Positions 55,743 through 64,000 of a stretch of 64,000 bases of DNA are shown piece by piece. The notes beneath the pieces are model-generated. The model searched no databases. It was not told the DNA's origin and worked only from the letters and a program-made list of their open reading frames with translations. This DNA comes from Enterococcus moraviensis ATCC BAA-383. Lineage in GTDB: Bacteria; Bacillota; Bacilli; Lactobacillales; Enterococcaceae. Made by a program: the position numbers and the translations under genes. Location of the stretch: positions 744,001 to 808,000 of the forward strand of contig NZ_ASWB01000002.1 of the NCBI RefSeq assembly GCF_000407445.1, in the 5' to 3' direction. Positions within the stretch are counted from its first letter, which is position 1, and each line of letters begins with the position of its first letter.

Positions 55743-56183
55743 GTGGATAAAAAAAGTAGAAGATTAGAAGAGCAATTGTGTTTTTCTTTACAAAGTGCTT
55801 CAAAACAATTTAATCGAATGTATGCAAAAGCATTGAAACCATTCAATTTGACCTATCCGCAGTATTTAGTATTGCTTGTTCTATGGGAATTTTCGGATCA
55901 ACGTATATCAGATATTGGAGATAAACTTGAATTAGACACTGGAACCTTGACTCCGATGTTAAAAAGAATGGAAAAAAATGGGTATATCCATCGAGATCGC
56001 TTGCCAGAAGATGAACGAATTGTAATTGTTTCACTCTCAGAAAAGGCCGTTCAGTTGGAAAATGAGATTTATGATCAAGTGGAAGGTTGCTTGAACCAAT
56101 TGGATTTTAATCAAGAAGACTATTTTTCATTAATTAAACAAATCAATTCTTTGAGTAAACAAATAAGAGAAGTTGACCAATAG
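55743..56183 (+). CDS. ohrR: organic peroxide sensor OhrR (MarR family)
   Basis: A 146-aa MarR-type repressor. LCFSLQSASKQFNRMY has the single N-terminal Cys (about residue 12) at the place of the peroxide-sensing Cys15 of B. subtilis OhrR. A winged helix follows with DTGTLTPMLKRMEKNGYIHR. Organic peroxides oxidise the Cys and release DNA. It starts at GTG 55743 behind AGAGGG. The target ohr and a matching palindromic box lie just downstream. Confidence 0.93.
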   Translation: MDKKSRRLEEQLCFSLQSASKQFNRMYAKALKPFNLTYPQYLVLLVLWEFSDQRISDIGDKLELDTGTLTPMLKRMEKNGYIHRDRLPEDERIVIVSLSEKAVQLENEIYDQVEGCLNQLDFNQEDYFSLIKQINSLSKQIREVDQ

Positions 56184-56199
56184 AATAGAAAAAATCAGA

Positions 56200-56246
56200 C
56201 TTTAAAAAGAAGGGAAAATCGACCCAATCTTTTTAAAGTTTTTTTA
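56200..56246 (+). terminator. terminator between ohrR and ohr
   Basis: ACTTTAAAAAGA (56200-56211) pairs with TCTTTTTAAAGT (56228-56239), followed by T residues. It means ohr needs its own promoter. Confidence 0.85.
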
Positions 56247-56296
56247 GACGAATCAATTTTATAAAGCAAATTAATGTACATCTCTATAAATGTTGT

Positions 56297-56313
56297 GTAC
56301 AATATAATTGTAC
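56297..56313 (+). promoter_or_regulatory. OhrR operator upstream of ohr
   Basis: GTACAAT-ATA-ATTGTAC is a perfect palindrome close to the OhrR box TACAATT/AATTGTA. It contains a TATAAT that may be the ohr -10, so bound OhrR would block transcription. Confidence 0.8.
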
Positions 56314-56350
56314 GATAGAGTAATGATATTATGAATTGGAGGAACGAATC

Positions 56351-56755
56351 ATGAAAAAAATCTATTCAACAACAATCATTAATACTGGTGGACGAGAAGG
56401 AGAAGTTTTTTCACCAGACAAATCATTTAGTTATCAAGTAACCTCTCCAGGTCCACATCAAGAAAATAAAACAAACCCAGAACAATTATTTGCTGCAGCA
56501 TACAGTTCTTGTTTCAATAGTGCGTTAGAACTTGTGATGTCAAAACAAAAGATCACATCAAAAAGCACAGTGAAAGCGACTGTTTCACTATTTAGTGATG
56601 AACAATCTGGTTTCCAAGTTGGGGTTGTCTTAACTGTAAAAATTGACGATGTTGATCGTGCAACGGCCGAAGAATTAGTGAAAGCAGCTCATGAAGTTTG
56701 TCCTTATTCAAAAGCTACAAGAGGCAATATTTCCGTTGAGTTAGAAGTAGAATAA
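56351..56755 (+). CDS. ohr: organic hydroperoxide resistance protein Ohr
   Basis: A 134-aa OsmC/Ohr-family thiol peroxidase that reduces organic hydroperoxides. Both catalytic cysteines are present, in YSSCFNSAL and VCPYSKATRGN. The start ATG 56351 has TTGGAGGAACG upstream and gives the usual MKKIYSTT beginning. Regulated by the adjacent ohrR through the box at 56297. Confidence 0.95.
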   Translation: MKKIYSTTIINTGGREGEVFSPDKSFSYQVTSPGPHQENKTNPEQLFAAAYSSCFNSALELVMSKQKITSKSTVKATVSLFSDEQSGFQVGVVLTVKIDDVDRATAEELVKAAHEVCPYSKATRGNISVELEVE

Positions 56756-56756
56756 A

Positions 56757-56799
56757 AAAAAACAGCAACTTTAGAATTTCTAAAGTTGCTGTTTTTTAT
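56757..56799. terminator. bidirectional terminator
   Basis: AAAACAGCAACTTTAGAA pairs with TTCTAAAGTTGCTGTTTT with A and T runs at both ends. It serves ohr and the converging minus-strand membrane-protein gene, whose stop lies inside it. Confidence 0.9.
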
Positions 56800-57473
56800 T
56801 TATTCACTTTTCTAAAGGCATACGCTTTAAAATACTCAGGTTTGTGTCTTTGTGTAAAACTATAGACGGTTAAAATCAATGCGCCAATTGTATTCGTAAA
56901 CAAATCACCCATCGTATCCATCAATGCTGCACGGCCGATATAAGGTTGTCCCGCCTCGGTCATGTATCTTTGTAAATTCATATTACCAAGAGAATCGCAG
57001 AGAAATTCCCAAAACTCCCAGAAAACACCTGTCAATCCAGCAAAGGCAAAGCCCATAATAATAAATAACCAAGGACTGATTTTTGAAAAATCTGCATCAC
57101 GTAAACAATAGCCGATAATGGCATAACCAACAGCAACGAGTAAAATCGGACTAACGCCATGAAGAATTTTATCCCAAAATGGAACGATAATGATCAAACG
57201 TAATCCAGTTCCAAGAAAAACAGCAATCCAAATGAAAAACCAATAATAAAGTCGAACCATCTTTGGAAAAATAAGTCCGGTAAACTTGGTAAAAACAAAT
57301 GGCAAGAAGATAATCGCAATCCCCGCAATCATTTCAGCTGTCAGTAAGACATATTGTTCCGTTGGTTGAACTAAAAATGTTTTTATGATGTTAACAATTA
57401 ATGTGATGATACCAAATATCAGTAGAAAATAAAAAGCACTTTTTTCTTGCTTGTCTTCAAATTCTAACTTCAT
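56796..57473 (-). CDS. polytopic membrane protein, DUF2238/YjdF-like
   Basis: A 225-aa protein with six or seven membrane helices. Conserved-looking polar motifs FWDKILHG and GVFWEFWEFLCD...N suggest the YjdF/DUF2238 family, whose function is not known. It contains no transporter signature. It is the last gene of a minus-strand group; the gap to the upstream deoxyribosyltransferase gene is 43 bases, so cotranscription is possible. Confidence 0.7.
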   Translation of the reverse strand: MKLEFEDKQEKSAFYFLLIFGIITLIVNIIKTFLVQPTEQYVLLTAEMIAGIAIIFLPFVFTKFTGLIFPKMVRLYYWFFIWIAVFLGTGLRLIIIVPFWDKILHGVSPILLVAVGYAIIGYCLRDADFSKISPWLFIIMGFAFAGLTGVFWEFWEFLCDSLGNMNLQRYMTEAGQPYIGRAALMDTMGDLFTNTIGALILTVYSFTQRHKPEYFKAYAFRKVNK

Positions 57474-57516
57474 ATAAAAACCTCCAGTGTTTCTATTTTT
57501 AGGATAACTAACTACA

Positions 57517-57996
57517 TTAGCTAGTTAACTGTTTCTTGATTAAGGTTAAAAAATCATCTTCATCACTAACAATACGCCCATTTAATTTTACAAGTCCAAC
57601 GGTATATAGGTTAAGATAGTGGAATTGATTTTCAGCTGTTGTTCCTAAAGCAGCTAATTTTTTTTGATTGTCCGAACCTTGTTGGCGAGTATCAGTATAC
57701 AATCCGATGATTGGAATATTTTTAGCATACGCTACACCAATTTCAGAAGCTACACCCGCATCAATTGTAATACCATCAAGTACAGCGACCAATAGATCAC
57801 TTTCAAGCACTTTCTCGGTATCAGCTAAGGCAATCATTTTGCTATCTGCATAGGCGGTTTTATCGTTGATTGCACCATTTTCCTGTGGTAGATAGACCTC
57901 AATTGAATCTTCTAATGCACGAATTTGTTTCACTAAGTGTTCATTATAAAGCAAATCAGACTTCGCAAACATTGGTCCAGCAAAGTATATTTTCAT
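57517..57996 (-). CDS. nucleoside 2-deoxyribosyltransferase
   Basis: A 159-aa enzyme that exchanges bases between deoxynucleosides. Motifs YFAGPMF (N-terminus), DLLVAVLDG and DAGVASEIGVAYA, the last with the catalytic Glu, and a C-terminal NGRI. Length matches the lactobacillal NTD enzymes. Good GAGGTG site upstream. Involved in nucleoside salvage. Confidence 0.9.
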   Translation of the reverse strand: MKIYFAGPMFAKSDLLYNEHLVKQIRALEDSIEVYLPQENGAINDKTAYADSKMIALADTEKVLESDLLVAVLDGITIDAGVASEIGVAYAKNIPIIGLYTDTRQQGSDNQKKLAALGTTAENQFHYLNLYTVGLVKLNGRIVSDEDDFLTLIKKQLTS

Positions 57997-58025
57997 TTCG
58001 TCACCTCTAAATTTATGTTGTCTTA

Positions 58026-58262
58026 TTATTTTTTGGAGAAAAAGACACGTTGATTTACTAAATCAACTGTATCTACTTGATAACCATAGGCAGTCCAAGC
58101 GCTTGAATAGGAATGTTCTTTTTTTGTCCACCAGGCACTATACGTTTTAGCTAGTTCAGGTAGTAGATGATTTTGCTTCATATTTGCTTCTATTTCTGCA
58201 AATGATAATTGCAGACTGTTTTTGTCAGCTAGTAGAGTTGGAATAACAACGAAATCATCCAT
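58026..58262 (-). CDS. unknown small protein, 78 aa
   Basis: I do not recognise it with confidence. It is soluble, with an acidic first half and a C-terminal part WWTKKEHSYSSAWTAYGYQV then VDLVNQRVFF. Tight spacing (29 bases) to the deoxyribosyltransferase gene and AGGATG upstream suggest it is real and cotranscribed. Confidence 0.65.
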   Translation of the reverse strand: MDDFVVIPTLLADKNSLQLSFAEIEANMKQNHLLPELAKTYSAWWTKKEHSYSSAWTAYGYQVDTVDLVNQRVFFSKK

Positions 58263-58298
58263 TCAATCATCCTTTTTTAGCATTTATTTAGAATACCA

Positions 58299-59519
58299 TC
58301 AAAAATAATCGCTGAAGTATGCTTCTTGATCAGGAAATATTCGCTCTAGTGAATTCAGCGTCTCTTTGTCTGTTTCTAAACGTTCAATTCGATGTAGGTA
58401 TGTGGGACGACGGTAATTCATCAACAAGCAAGTCAATGTTTGAATATCGATATGAACCGCTTGTCCCAATGCTTCATTTGTGACAGAAACTTGATCTTCC
58501 TCATCCCACAATAAGCTAAACACGCCATTATTCCATTCAGCAACTGGATCACTAACGACAAAATGAAACGGTTTTGCTGTGCTGGCGTAAGGATAAGCTT
58601 GCAACATCTCTTTTACATCGACGATTCTTGCCATGTAATAAGGTTCGATCGTTTCTTTTATTTGACTATCGTCTAATAAAAAGGCAAGTGGTTCATTTTT
58701 ATAAATATCACCTTCAGCCCAATCAATCATCGAAAAATGAGCAGAAATAAAATTCCACAATCCATTACGTGCTTCTTGGTTGATATAAAACATTTCCTTG
58801 ATGTGGAATACATCTTCGGCTACCCAATAAAAAAGCACACCTAAAGGTTCTTGATTTGCCCCATAATAAACAGCAGCTGTTCGTTCATCTTCATTTTCAA
58901 AGCGCCAATATTCTTCCCAGTTGAATTCACTTCGAATCAAAGCGCCGTGGTTTTGGCGGGCGAATTTTGCATAAACTGTAAAAACATCCTCATGGTCCAC
59001 ACTGACACGTTCTACCATACCAGGCACCTGAACTTGTTTAGGCAACTGCGTATCACGAATCTTAAAGGACAACTTATCAGACATAATTTCCCAGCCTTTT
59101 CTTCTATAGTACGGAATACTATATGGATAAAGATAGGAGATCCACTGTTTATCTTCCCGCATGTTTTTTAGCGCAAGATGGATAAGATCTTGCATCAAAC
59201 CATGATTGGCATACTCAGGGTATGTTCCAACACCAGTAATACCGCCCATTTTAAAAAGTGTCCCGTGAATATTTACTTCACAAGGATAAATTGCAATTTG
59301 GGAAATAAGTTGCTCCTCATGAAACCACCCAAAAACTTTTGATTGCGCTAAAATAGGTTGTTTTGATTTGATCAATTCTTTTTTACTTTCATAACCACTT
59401 TCTTCTAAATCTGCTTCTGTAAACTGAAAAACATAACTCAATAATTCATTGAATTGATCGACATATTTTTCATCTACAGCTTTTAATTCTAAACTATCTC
59501 TGAACTCTTTTTGGTCCAT
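58299..59519 (-). CDS. Eis-like GNAT acetyltransferase
   Basis: A 406-aa protein with the Eis arrangement: N-terminal GNAT domain with GITGVGTYPEYANHGLMQDL (acetyl-CoA loop) and YPYSIPYYRRKGWE, a second GNAT-like middle part, and a C-terminal sterol-carrier-like domain ending YFSDYF with the terminal aromatic residue that takes part in catalysis in Eis. Family members acetylate amines, including aminoglycosides in mycobacteria, but the role in Firmicutes is unknown. Confidence 0.88.
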   Translation of the reverse strand: MDQKEFRDSLELKAVDEKYVDQFNELLSYVFQFTEADLEESGYESKKELIKSKQPILAQSKVFGWFHEEQLISQIAIYPCEVNIHGTLFKMGGITGVGTYPEYANHGLMQDLIHLALKNMREDKQWISYLYPYSIPYYRRKGWEIMSDKLSFKIRDTQLPKQVQVPGMVERVSVDHEDVFTVYAKFARQNHGALIRSEFNWEEYWRFENEDERTAAVYYGANQEPLGVLFYWVAEDVFHIKEMFYINQEARNGLWNFISAHFSMIDWAEGDIYKNEPLAFLLDDSQIKETIEPYYMARIVDVKEMLQAYPYASTAKPFHFVVSDPVAEWNNGVFSLLWDEEDQVSVTNEALGQAVHIDIQTLTCLLMNYRRPTYLHRIERLETDKETLNSLERIFPDQEAYFSDYF

Positions 59520-59931
59520 TTTTCCATCTCCAATTGTTTTTCTACCTCCAGTATATCAAAAAAATAGGAATAAATAGAGTATTTGCTTACTAAGAAATGG
59601 TAAAGGCGGATTTTTAACTGAAAACGAGTAGGTTACGTTCTTTTTTTAATTCCAAATCATGAAGAAACTGATACTTTAGATGGAGCACAAAATTTTTTAT
59701 CTTGGAAGTCAGGAAAAGCAAAGGTGTAACGAATAACTATGACTAATTCTAATAAATGAAATAGATTCGTAAAAGCCAAGGATAAACAAATGAAAGTTCT
59801 TTAATTCTAGTGGAAATCTTGCTATAATGGAAAGTGCTGATTGAAAATGATCTGAGCGATGAGCCAGTACTATCTGATTGAACATAATCACAAGCTCATT
59901 CAGCTTTTCATAAAAGAAATGAGGACTATTA
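59520..59931. other. intergenic region before lepA, with promoter and possible gene remnant
   Basis: An extended -10 TGC-TATAAT (TATAAT at 59823-59828) fits a lepA promoter. At 59622-59729 a plus-strand frame without a start codon reads protein-like (GYVLFLIPNHEETDTLDGAQ on) and ends in TAA, perhaps the tail of a lost gene. Nothing else is recognised. Confidence 0.5.
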
Positions 59932-61767
59932 ATGAATATAAATGAAATGAAGCAAAGACAAGAAAAAATTCGTAACTTTTCCATTATTGCTCATATTGAC
60001 CATGGAAAATCAACACTTGCTGATCGAATTTTACAAAAAACAGAGACGGTTTCTGATCGTGAAATGCAAGACCAGTTATTAGACGCGATGGATTTGGAGC
60101 GTGAGCGTGGGATTACGATCAAGCTGAATGCTGTTGAGTTAACTTATACAGCGAAAGATGGCGAAGAGTATATTTTCCATTTAATCGACACTCCTGGACA
60201 TGTGGATTTTACCTATGAAGTTTCAAGAAGTTTAGCTGCCTGTGAAGGAGCTATTTTGGTGGTCGATGCAGCGCAAGGAATCGAAGCCCAAACGTTAGCG
60301 AACGTTTATTTAGCTTTAGATAATGACTTGGAAATCATTCCCGTAATCAATAAAATCGATTTACCAGCAGCAGACCCGGAACGTGTGCGTACGGAAATCG
60401 AAGATGTGATTGGGATCGATGCTAGTGATGCTGTGCTAGCTAGTGCTAAAGCAGGAATTGGGATCGAAGATATTTTAGAACAAATCGTAGATATTGTTCC
60501 AGCACCAACGGGTGATCTTGAAGCACCATTAAAAGCGTTGATTTTTGATTCAGTCTATGATAGTTATCGTGGGGTTATTTTAAATGTCCGAATCATGGAT
60601 GGTGTGGTAAAACCTGGGGATAAAATCATGATGATGAATAACAATAAAACCTTTGAAGTGACGGAAGTAGGTATTTTTTCACCAAAACCAATCAGTCGTG
60701 ATTTCTTAATGGTCGGTGATGTTGGCTACATTACAGCGGCAATCAAAACCGTTCGTGATACACAAGTAGGGGATACCGTAACTTTAGCAAATAATCCTGC
60801 AAAAGAAGCATTGGCTGGATATCGTAAAATGAATCCGATGGTGTATTGCGGACTTTACCCAATCGATAATTCTCGATATGTAGAATTACGTGAAGCGTTG
60901 GAAAAATTACAATTAAATGATGCAGCATTGCAATTTGAAGCAGAATCTTCTCAAGCATTAGGTTTTGGTTACCGCTGTGGTTTCTTAGGCTTACTGCACA
61001 TGGATGTTATTCAAGAACGCTTAGAACGAGAATTTAATCTTGACTTGATTACAACAGCGCCATCGGTGATCTATCATGTCACAAAAACAGATGGAACAAA
61101 AATCGTCGTGGATAATCCTGCTGAATTCCCAGACCAAAGTACGGTTGATTTTGTTGAAGAACCGTACGTTAAAGCGACAATTATGGTACCGAATGAATAC
61201 GTTGGAGCCGTAATGGAAATTTCTCAACGTAAACGTGGTGAGTTTGTCACAATGGATTATTTAGACGAATATCGAGTGAATGTTATTTATGATATGCCGT
61301 TGTCTGAGATTGTGTATGATTTCTTTGACCGTTTAAAATCAGGTACAAAAGGCTATGCTTCACTAGATTATGAAATGATCGGTTATCGTAAGAGTAATTT
61401 ATCGAAGATGGATATTTTATTAAACTCCGAAAAAGTCGATGCATTGAGCTTTATTGTGCATAAAGATTTTGCGTTTGAACGTGGTAAAGTGATTGTTGAG
61501 AAATTAAAAAAATTAATTCCTCGCCAACAATTCGAAGTACCAATCCAAGCAGCAATTGGTCAAAAAATCACTGCTCGTTCCACTATCAAAGCGTTGCGTA
61601 AAAATGTTTTGGCTAAGTGTTACGGTGGAGACATTTCTCGTAAACGTAAGTTATTAGAAAAACAAAAAGATGGTAAGAAACGTATGAAACAAGTCGGATC
61701 TGTTGAAGTTCCTCAAGAAGCCTTCATGGCAGTTCTGAAAATGGATGAAGACGAACCGAAGAAATAG
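59932..61767 (+). CDS. lepA: elongation factor 4 (back-translocating GTPase LepA)
   Basis: A 611-aa translational GTPase. G1 [10 protein letters not shown]2 RERGITIK, G3 DTPGHVDF and G4 NKIDLP are followed by domains II, III and V and the LepA-specific C-terminal domain ([32 protein letters not shown] without domain IV). It acts on stalled or wrongly translocated ribosomes. The start ATG follows GAGGAC. Single gene here; in many Firmicutes it lies near hemN or dnaJ, which are absent. Confidence 0.97.
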   Translation: MNINEMKQRQEKIRNFSIIAHIDHGKSTLADRILQKTETVSDREMQDQLLDAMDLERERGITIKLNAVELTYTAKDGEEYIFHLIDTPGHVDFTYEVSRSLAACEGAILVVDAAQGIEAQTLANVYLALDNDLEIIPVINKIDLPAADPERVRTEIEDVIGIDASDAVLASAKAGIGIEDILEQIVDIVPAPTGDLEAPLKALIFDSVYDSYRGVILNVRIMDGVVKPGDKIMMMNNNKTFEVTEVGIFSPKPISRDFLMVGDVGYITAAIKTVRDTQVGDTVTLANNPAKEALAGYRKMNPMVYCGLYPIDNSRYVELREALEKLQLNDAALQFEAESSQALGFGYRCGFLGLLHMDVIQERLEREFNLDLITTAPSVIYHVTKTDGTKIVVDNPAEFPDQSTVDFVEEPYVKATIMVPNEYVGAVMEISQRKRGEFVTMDYLDEYRVNVIYDMPLSEIVYDFFDRLKSGTKGYASLDYEMIGYRKSNLSKMDILLNSEKVDALSFIVHKDFAFERGKVIVEKLKKLIPRQQFEVPIQAAIGQKITARSTIKALRKNVLAKCYGGDISRKRKLLEKQKDGKKRMKQVGSVEVPQEAFMAVLKMDEDEPKK

Positions 61768-61769
61768 AG

Positions 61770-61810
61770 AAAAATATCCGCCCGAGCAACCTTGGGCGGA
61801 TATTTTTTAT
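61770..61810 (+). terminator. terminator after lepA
   Basis: AAAATATCCGCCC pairs with GGGCGGATATTTT, followed by T residues. Confidence 0.9.
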
Positions 61811-61839
61811 GCGTATCATTATTATTTCAGTTTTAGTTG

Positions 61840-62940
61840 TTATGAGAAGTGTCTACCTAATGGTTTATTTGGTGTCGGTGTTATTGTGTCTGTAGGAACA
61901 TCTTCCTCTTGGTTTTCGATAGGTCTGGTAGTATAAGCACCTAAGAAAAAGGCAATCACAACTAAAATAGTAATCGATAGAATCGCTGGAGTTCGTCTAA
62001 GCTTTTTTCTTTTCTCGAATAAAAGCATGGCTTCTAAACGATTTTTTATTTCACTCGTATTTTCATAAAGTGTGATCGAGGCCACTTTCTCATTATAACG
62101 TCCAGAATGTTTTGCCATATCGATCAATGTAGCACCATAGTTGAATTGCTGCTCATTGGTAAAATGTTGGGTCGTTGCTTCATCACAGGCGTATTCACAT
62201 TCTTGATTCATGACTTTTTCAATAAAATAAACAAATGGATTAAACCAATGAATACATAAAATCAGCTGCATGAACCACTTATAAAGAAGGTCTCTATTTT
62301 TATAATGTGTCATTTCATGAGAAAAAATACTATACAGTTGTTCATAAGATAAATGTTCATGAGGCAACACAATGTAATTCTTTTTTCCTCCCAACAATAA
62401 TGGTGAAGTAATAAGAGGCGTCGTATATGCATCGATTGCAGCTGTCACACGTTTTTCCTCACAAACAGTCGCCAGAATATCAAGTATAGCTGGATCATTG
62501 ATTGGCTGCCAATCAGATTTGACGTATTTAGTGAAACTTTGGTATTTAGTGAGTTTTCGAATCATCAAACCCAATGCAACGATAAGCCAAATAGAGAGTA
62601 TGTATGGCGCAAAAATATGTTCTTTACTTCCAATGATGATATTATTGTTAAAGCTCACATTATCACCAATAAAAATAGTCGGATTTCTTTTGATTGGAGA
62701 ACCATAAATCATTTCATAAAAAGAGGTCGATTCAATAGACGAAAAAAGTTTGCCAACAATACTTTCGTTAGGAGAAAAGGGTAAAACAAAACGCAATAAA
62801 ACAACCAATAATAAATAATATTGCAAACGTCTTGAGTATTTTTCTTTAAGGAAGAATCGAATGAAACGCCAAATACCAAAAAGAATTGAACCAGAAATAC
62901 TGAGAGAAATAAGTAGGTTCAATATGTTTTCAGTTCTCAT
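61840..62940 (-). CDS. BlaR1/MecR1-type M56 membrane metalloprotease
   Basis: A 366-aa protein with N-terminal membrane helices and a cytoplasmic zinc protease domain with HEMTH (FSHEMTHYKNRD, about residue 209) and the distal ECEYACDE. Another membrane helix (about 322-341) is followed by only 25 residues outside, so the penicillin-binding sensor domain of BlaR1 is absent. It must sense something else, possibly through a partner. It overlaps the BlaI-type gene in ATGA, forming a sensor-protease/repressor pair. Confidence 0.88.
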   Translation of the reverse strand: MRTENILNLLISLSISGSILFGIWRFIRFFLKEKYSRRLQYYLLLVVLLRFVLPFSPNESIVGKLFSSIESTSFYEMIYGSPIKRNPTIFIGDNVSFNNNIIIGSKEHIFAPYILSIWLIVALGLMIRKLTKYQSFTKYVKSDWQPINDPAILDILATVCEEKRVTAAIDAYTTPLITSPLLLGGKKNYIVLPHEHLSYEQLYSIFSHEMTHYKNRDLLYKWFMQLILCIHWFNPFVYFIEKVMNQECEYACDEATTQHFTNEQQFNYGATLIDMAKHSGRYNEKVASITLYENTSEIKNRLEAMLLFEKRKKLRRTPAILSITILVVIAFFLGAYTTRPIENQEEDVPTDTITPTPNKPLGRHFS

Positions 62941-63305
62941 TCTTTATTTTTTCTCCAATATTCTTTCAAATCTTCAATTTCTTTATCTGAAATCAATTCA
63001 TTTTCAACCAAAGTAGCAATCAATCCTTTTACTTCTCCCTCATAAAATTTTCCTACAAAGTCTTTCGTTTCTTGTTCTAAATACTCTTTTTCTGTTAAGA
63101 GCGCAATATATTCGTTTCGTCTGCCTTTTTTTTGAACGTCTAAGATTTTTTTTTCTGACAATCGAGCAAGGAACGTTAGGATCGTATTATTTTTCCATTC
63201 AAATCCTAGTGCATGTATTTCATCAACAATTTCAGAAAACATCATGCGTCCATTATGGGCCCAAATCACTCTTAATATTTCTAATTCTGAATCAGATATT
63301 TTCAC
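62937..63305 (-). CDS. BlaI/MecI-family repressor
   Basis: A 122-aa winged-helix repressor (VKISDSELEILRVIWAHNG, then NNTILTFLARLSEKKILDVQKKGR with the cleavage-site region). The M56 protease encoded next is expected to inactivate it on signal. GTG 63305 follows TAGGAG. A palindrome upstream (63400-63412) is a likely operator and also lies at the start of a divergent lipoprotein gene. Confidence 0.9.
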   Translation of the reverse strand: MKISDSELEILRVIWAHNGRMMFSEIVDEIHALGFEWKNNTILTFLARLSEKKILDVQKKGRRNEYIALLTEKEYLEQETKDFVGKFYEGEVKGLIATLVENELISDKEIEDLKEYWRKNKE

Positions 63306-63367
63306 AGTTATACAACTCCTACCATTTAGTAACAATATTTTCTAAGAATATTATTATAACACGACTA

Positions 63368-63412
63368 TTGACAAAAGAGAAAAGTACATGATAATATAAC
63401 TACATGATGTAG
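63368..63412 (+). promoter_or_regulatory. promoter and BlaI-type operator for the divergent lipoprotein gene
   Basis: TTGACA (63368-63373), 18-base spacer, TAATAT (63392-63397). Just after it CTACAT-G-ATGTAG (63400-63412) is a perfect palindrome with the TACA/TGTA half-sites of BlaI/MecI operators; another TACATGATA lies at 63385-63393. The repressor would sit at the start point. Confidence 0.75.
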
Positions 63413-63493
63413 GTATAAAAAGAAAGTACTTTCAAACGATCCTAATCAGCAATGCATTTACATCTAAAAATGAAAATAAAAAGGAGAAACTAT

Positions 63494-64000
63494 GTGAAAA
63501 GAAGACATTTGTTTGGATTGTTTCTTCTGATCGGCTTGGCTTTTTTAAGTGCATGTTCAATAGCCAAGAATGAAACAAAATCTATACCAAACGATGAAAA
63601 GGTCAACTCAAATGTAAATTCTGATGACTTAGATAACCTGTATAGAGAATTAGCTGGTAACGTTATGTCCCCTAAGATGCTAAAACACTCAGATCAATTT
63701 GAACGGCAAATCAGTTTTGTTGCAAAAGCAAAAGGGGAGGCGCGACAAGTTGAGTCTAAAGATGAAACATTGAATGGGGAGTGGTATATTTCAGTATTTT
63801 TGATGCGAAATCAACAGACACCAATCTATCTGAATCTATCGGCTATCAAAAAGGAAGACTGGCCGAAACATGGTGATATTATTCGAATTAAAGGAAGCCC
63901 AATTGGCTATTTATATACGAGTTTCAATAATGAGCGGCTTGATTTATTAGATGTTGAAGCAAAATCTATTGAGATACTATCTTTGAAAAATAAAGATATT
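63494..64000 (+). CDS. lipoprotein (partial, runs off the window end)
   Basis: GTG 63494 has AAGGAG seven bases upstream; the ATG at 63492 is followed at once by a stop. The frame stays open to the window end (169 codons). It starts VKRRHLFGLFLLIGLAF with lipobox LSAC, then an Asn/Lys/Asp-rich linker and a domain with DIIRIKGSPIGYLYTSFNNE, resembling small OB-fold-like or DUF-type lipoproteins. Not recognised further. Divergent from the BlaI/BlaR-type pair and probably under its control. Confidence 0.8.
   Translation, partial: MKRRHLFGLFLLIGLAFLSACSIAKNETKSIPNDEKVNSNVNSDDLDNLYRELAGNVMSPKMLKHSDQFERQISFVAKAKGEARQVESKDETLNGEWYISVFLMRNQQTPIYLNLSAIKKEDWPKHGDIIRIKGSPIGYLYTSFNNERLDLLDVEAKSIEILSLKNKDI

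Overview
The window looks like low-GC Firmicutes chromosome, most probably Enterococcus. The evidence is the AT-rich codon use, strong AGGAGG-type ribosome sites, the neighbourhood polA-mutM-coaE-nrdR-dnaB-dnaI, a CtsR-type clpB promoter, a CopB-type copper ATPase, Mga-like and Rgg-like regulators, and an LPXTG surface adhesin. The species cannot be fixed from the sequence alone. I see no rRNA, tRNA, insertion sequence, prophage or CRISPR array.

Layout. 1-4.5 kb: the tail of an upstream gene, then a Fur-box operon with an energy-coupling-factor (ECF) transporter (S, T and a fused double ATPase), an unknown 385-aa protein and an IsdG-type haem monooxygenase. This is probably a haem uptake and iron release system. 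4.6-12.2 kb: a mannoside-utilisation locus (GH38 alpha-mannosidase, PTS IIC, RpiR regulator, GH125 exo-alpha-mannosidase, GH1 glycosidase). 12.3-22.4 kb: small membrane protein, methyltransferase with a structured leader, universal stress protein, M23 cell-wall hydrolase, XRE regulator, copper ATPase, Mga-like regulator, aldo/keto reductase. 22.4-28.5 kb: Rgg-like regulator, a gene-poor stretch holding a strong candidate structured small RNA on the minus strand, and a large thioester/LPXTG adhesin behind an apparent attenuator and a 23-aa leader ORF.

28.9-39 kb: the housekeeping block polA-mutM-coaE / nrdR-dnaB-dnaI, interrupted by a two-gene polysaccharide cassette (nucleotide-sugar dehydrogenase plus a hyaluronan-synthase-like glycosyltransferase). 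39.1-48.1 kb: an exopolysaccharide operon of the Bacillus ydaJKLMN / Listeria pss type (GH8 hydrolase, membrane protein, YdaL-like, BcsA-like, BcsB-like, degenerate GGDEF protein, lipoprotein). Three of its genes are broken: one -1 frameshift at an A7 tract and two in-frame TAA codons. 48.2-52.6 kb: an M-box magnesium riboswitch followed by mgtC, a GNAT gene, a 31-codon ORF and an MgtA-type Mg2+ ATPase.

52.7-64 kb: CtsR-controlled clpB, ohrR and ohr with an OhrR box, a minus-strand group (membrane protein, nucleoside deoxyribosyltransferase, small protein, Eis-like acetyltransferase), lepA, and a blaI-blaR-type regulator/metalloprotease pair divergent from a lipoprotein gene cut by the window end.

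The points most worth following are the Fur-controlled haem ECF operon, the candidate ncRNA at 23.7-23.9 kb, the attenuated adhesin, the hyaluronan-synthase-like cassette, the decaying c-di-GMP-type exopolysaccharide operon, and several one-base homopolymer differences that either disrupt gene starts or are sequence errors.
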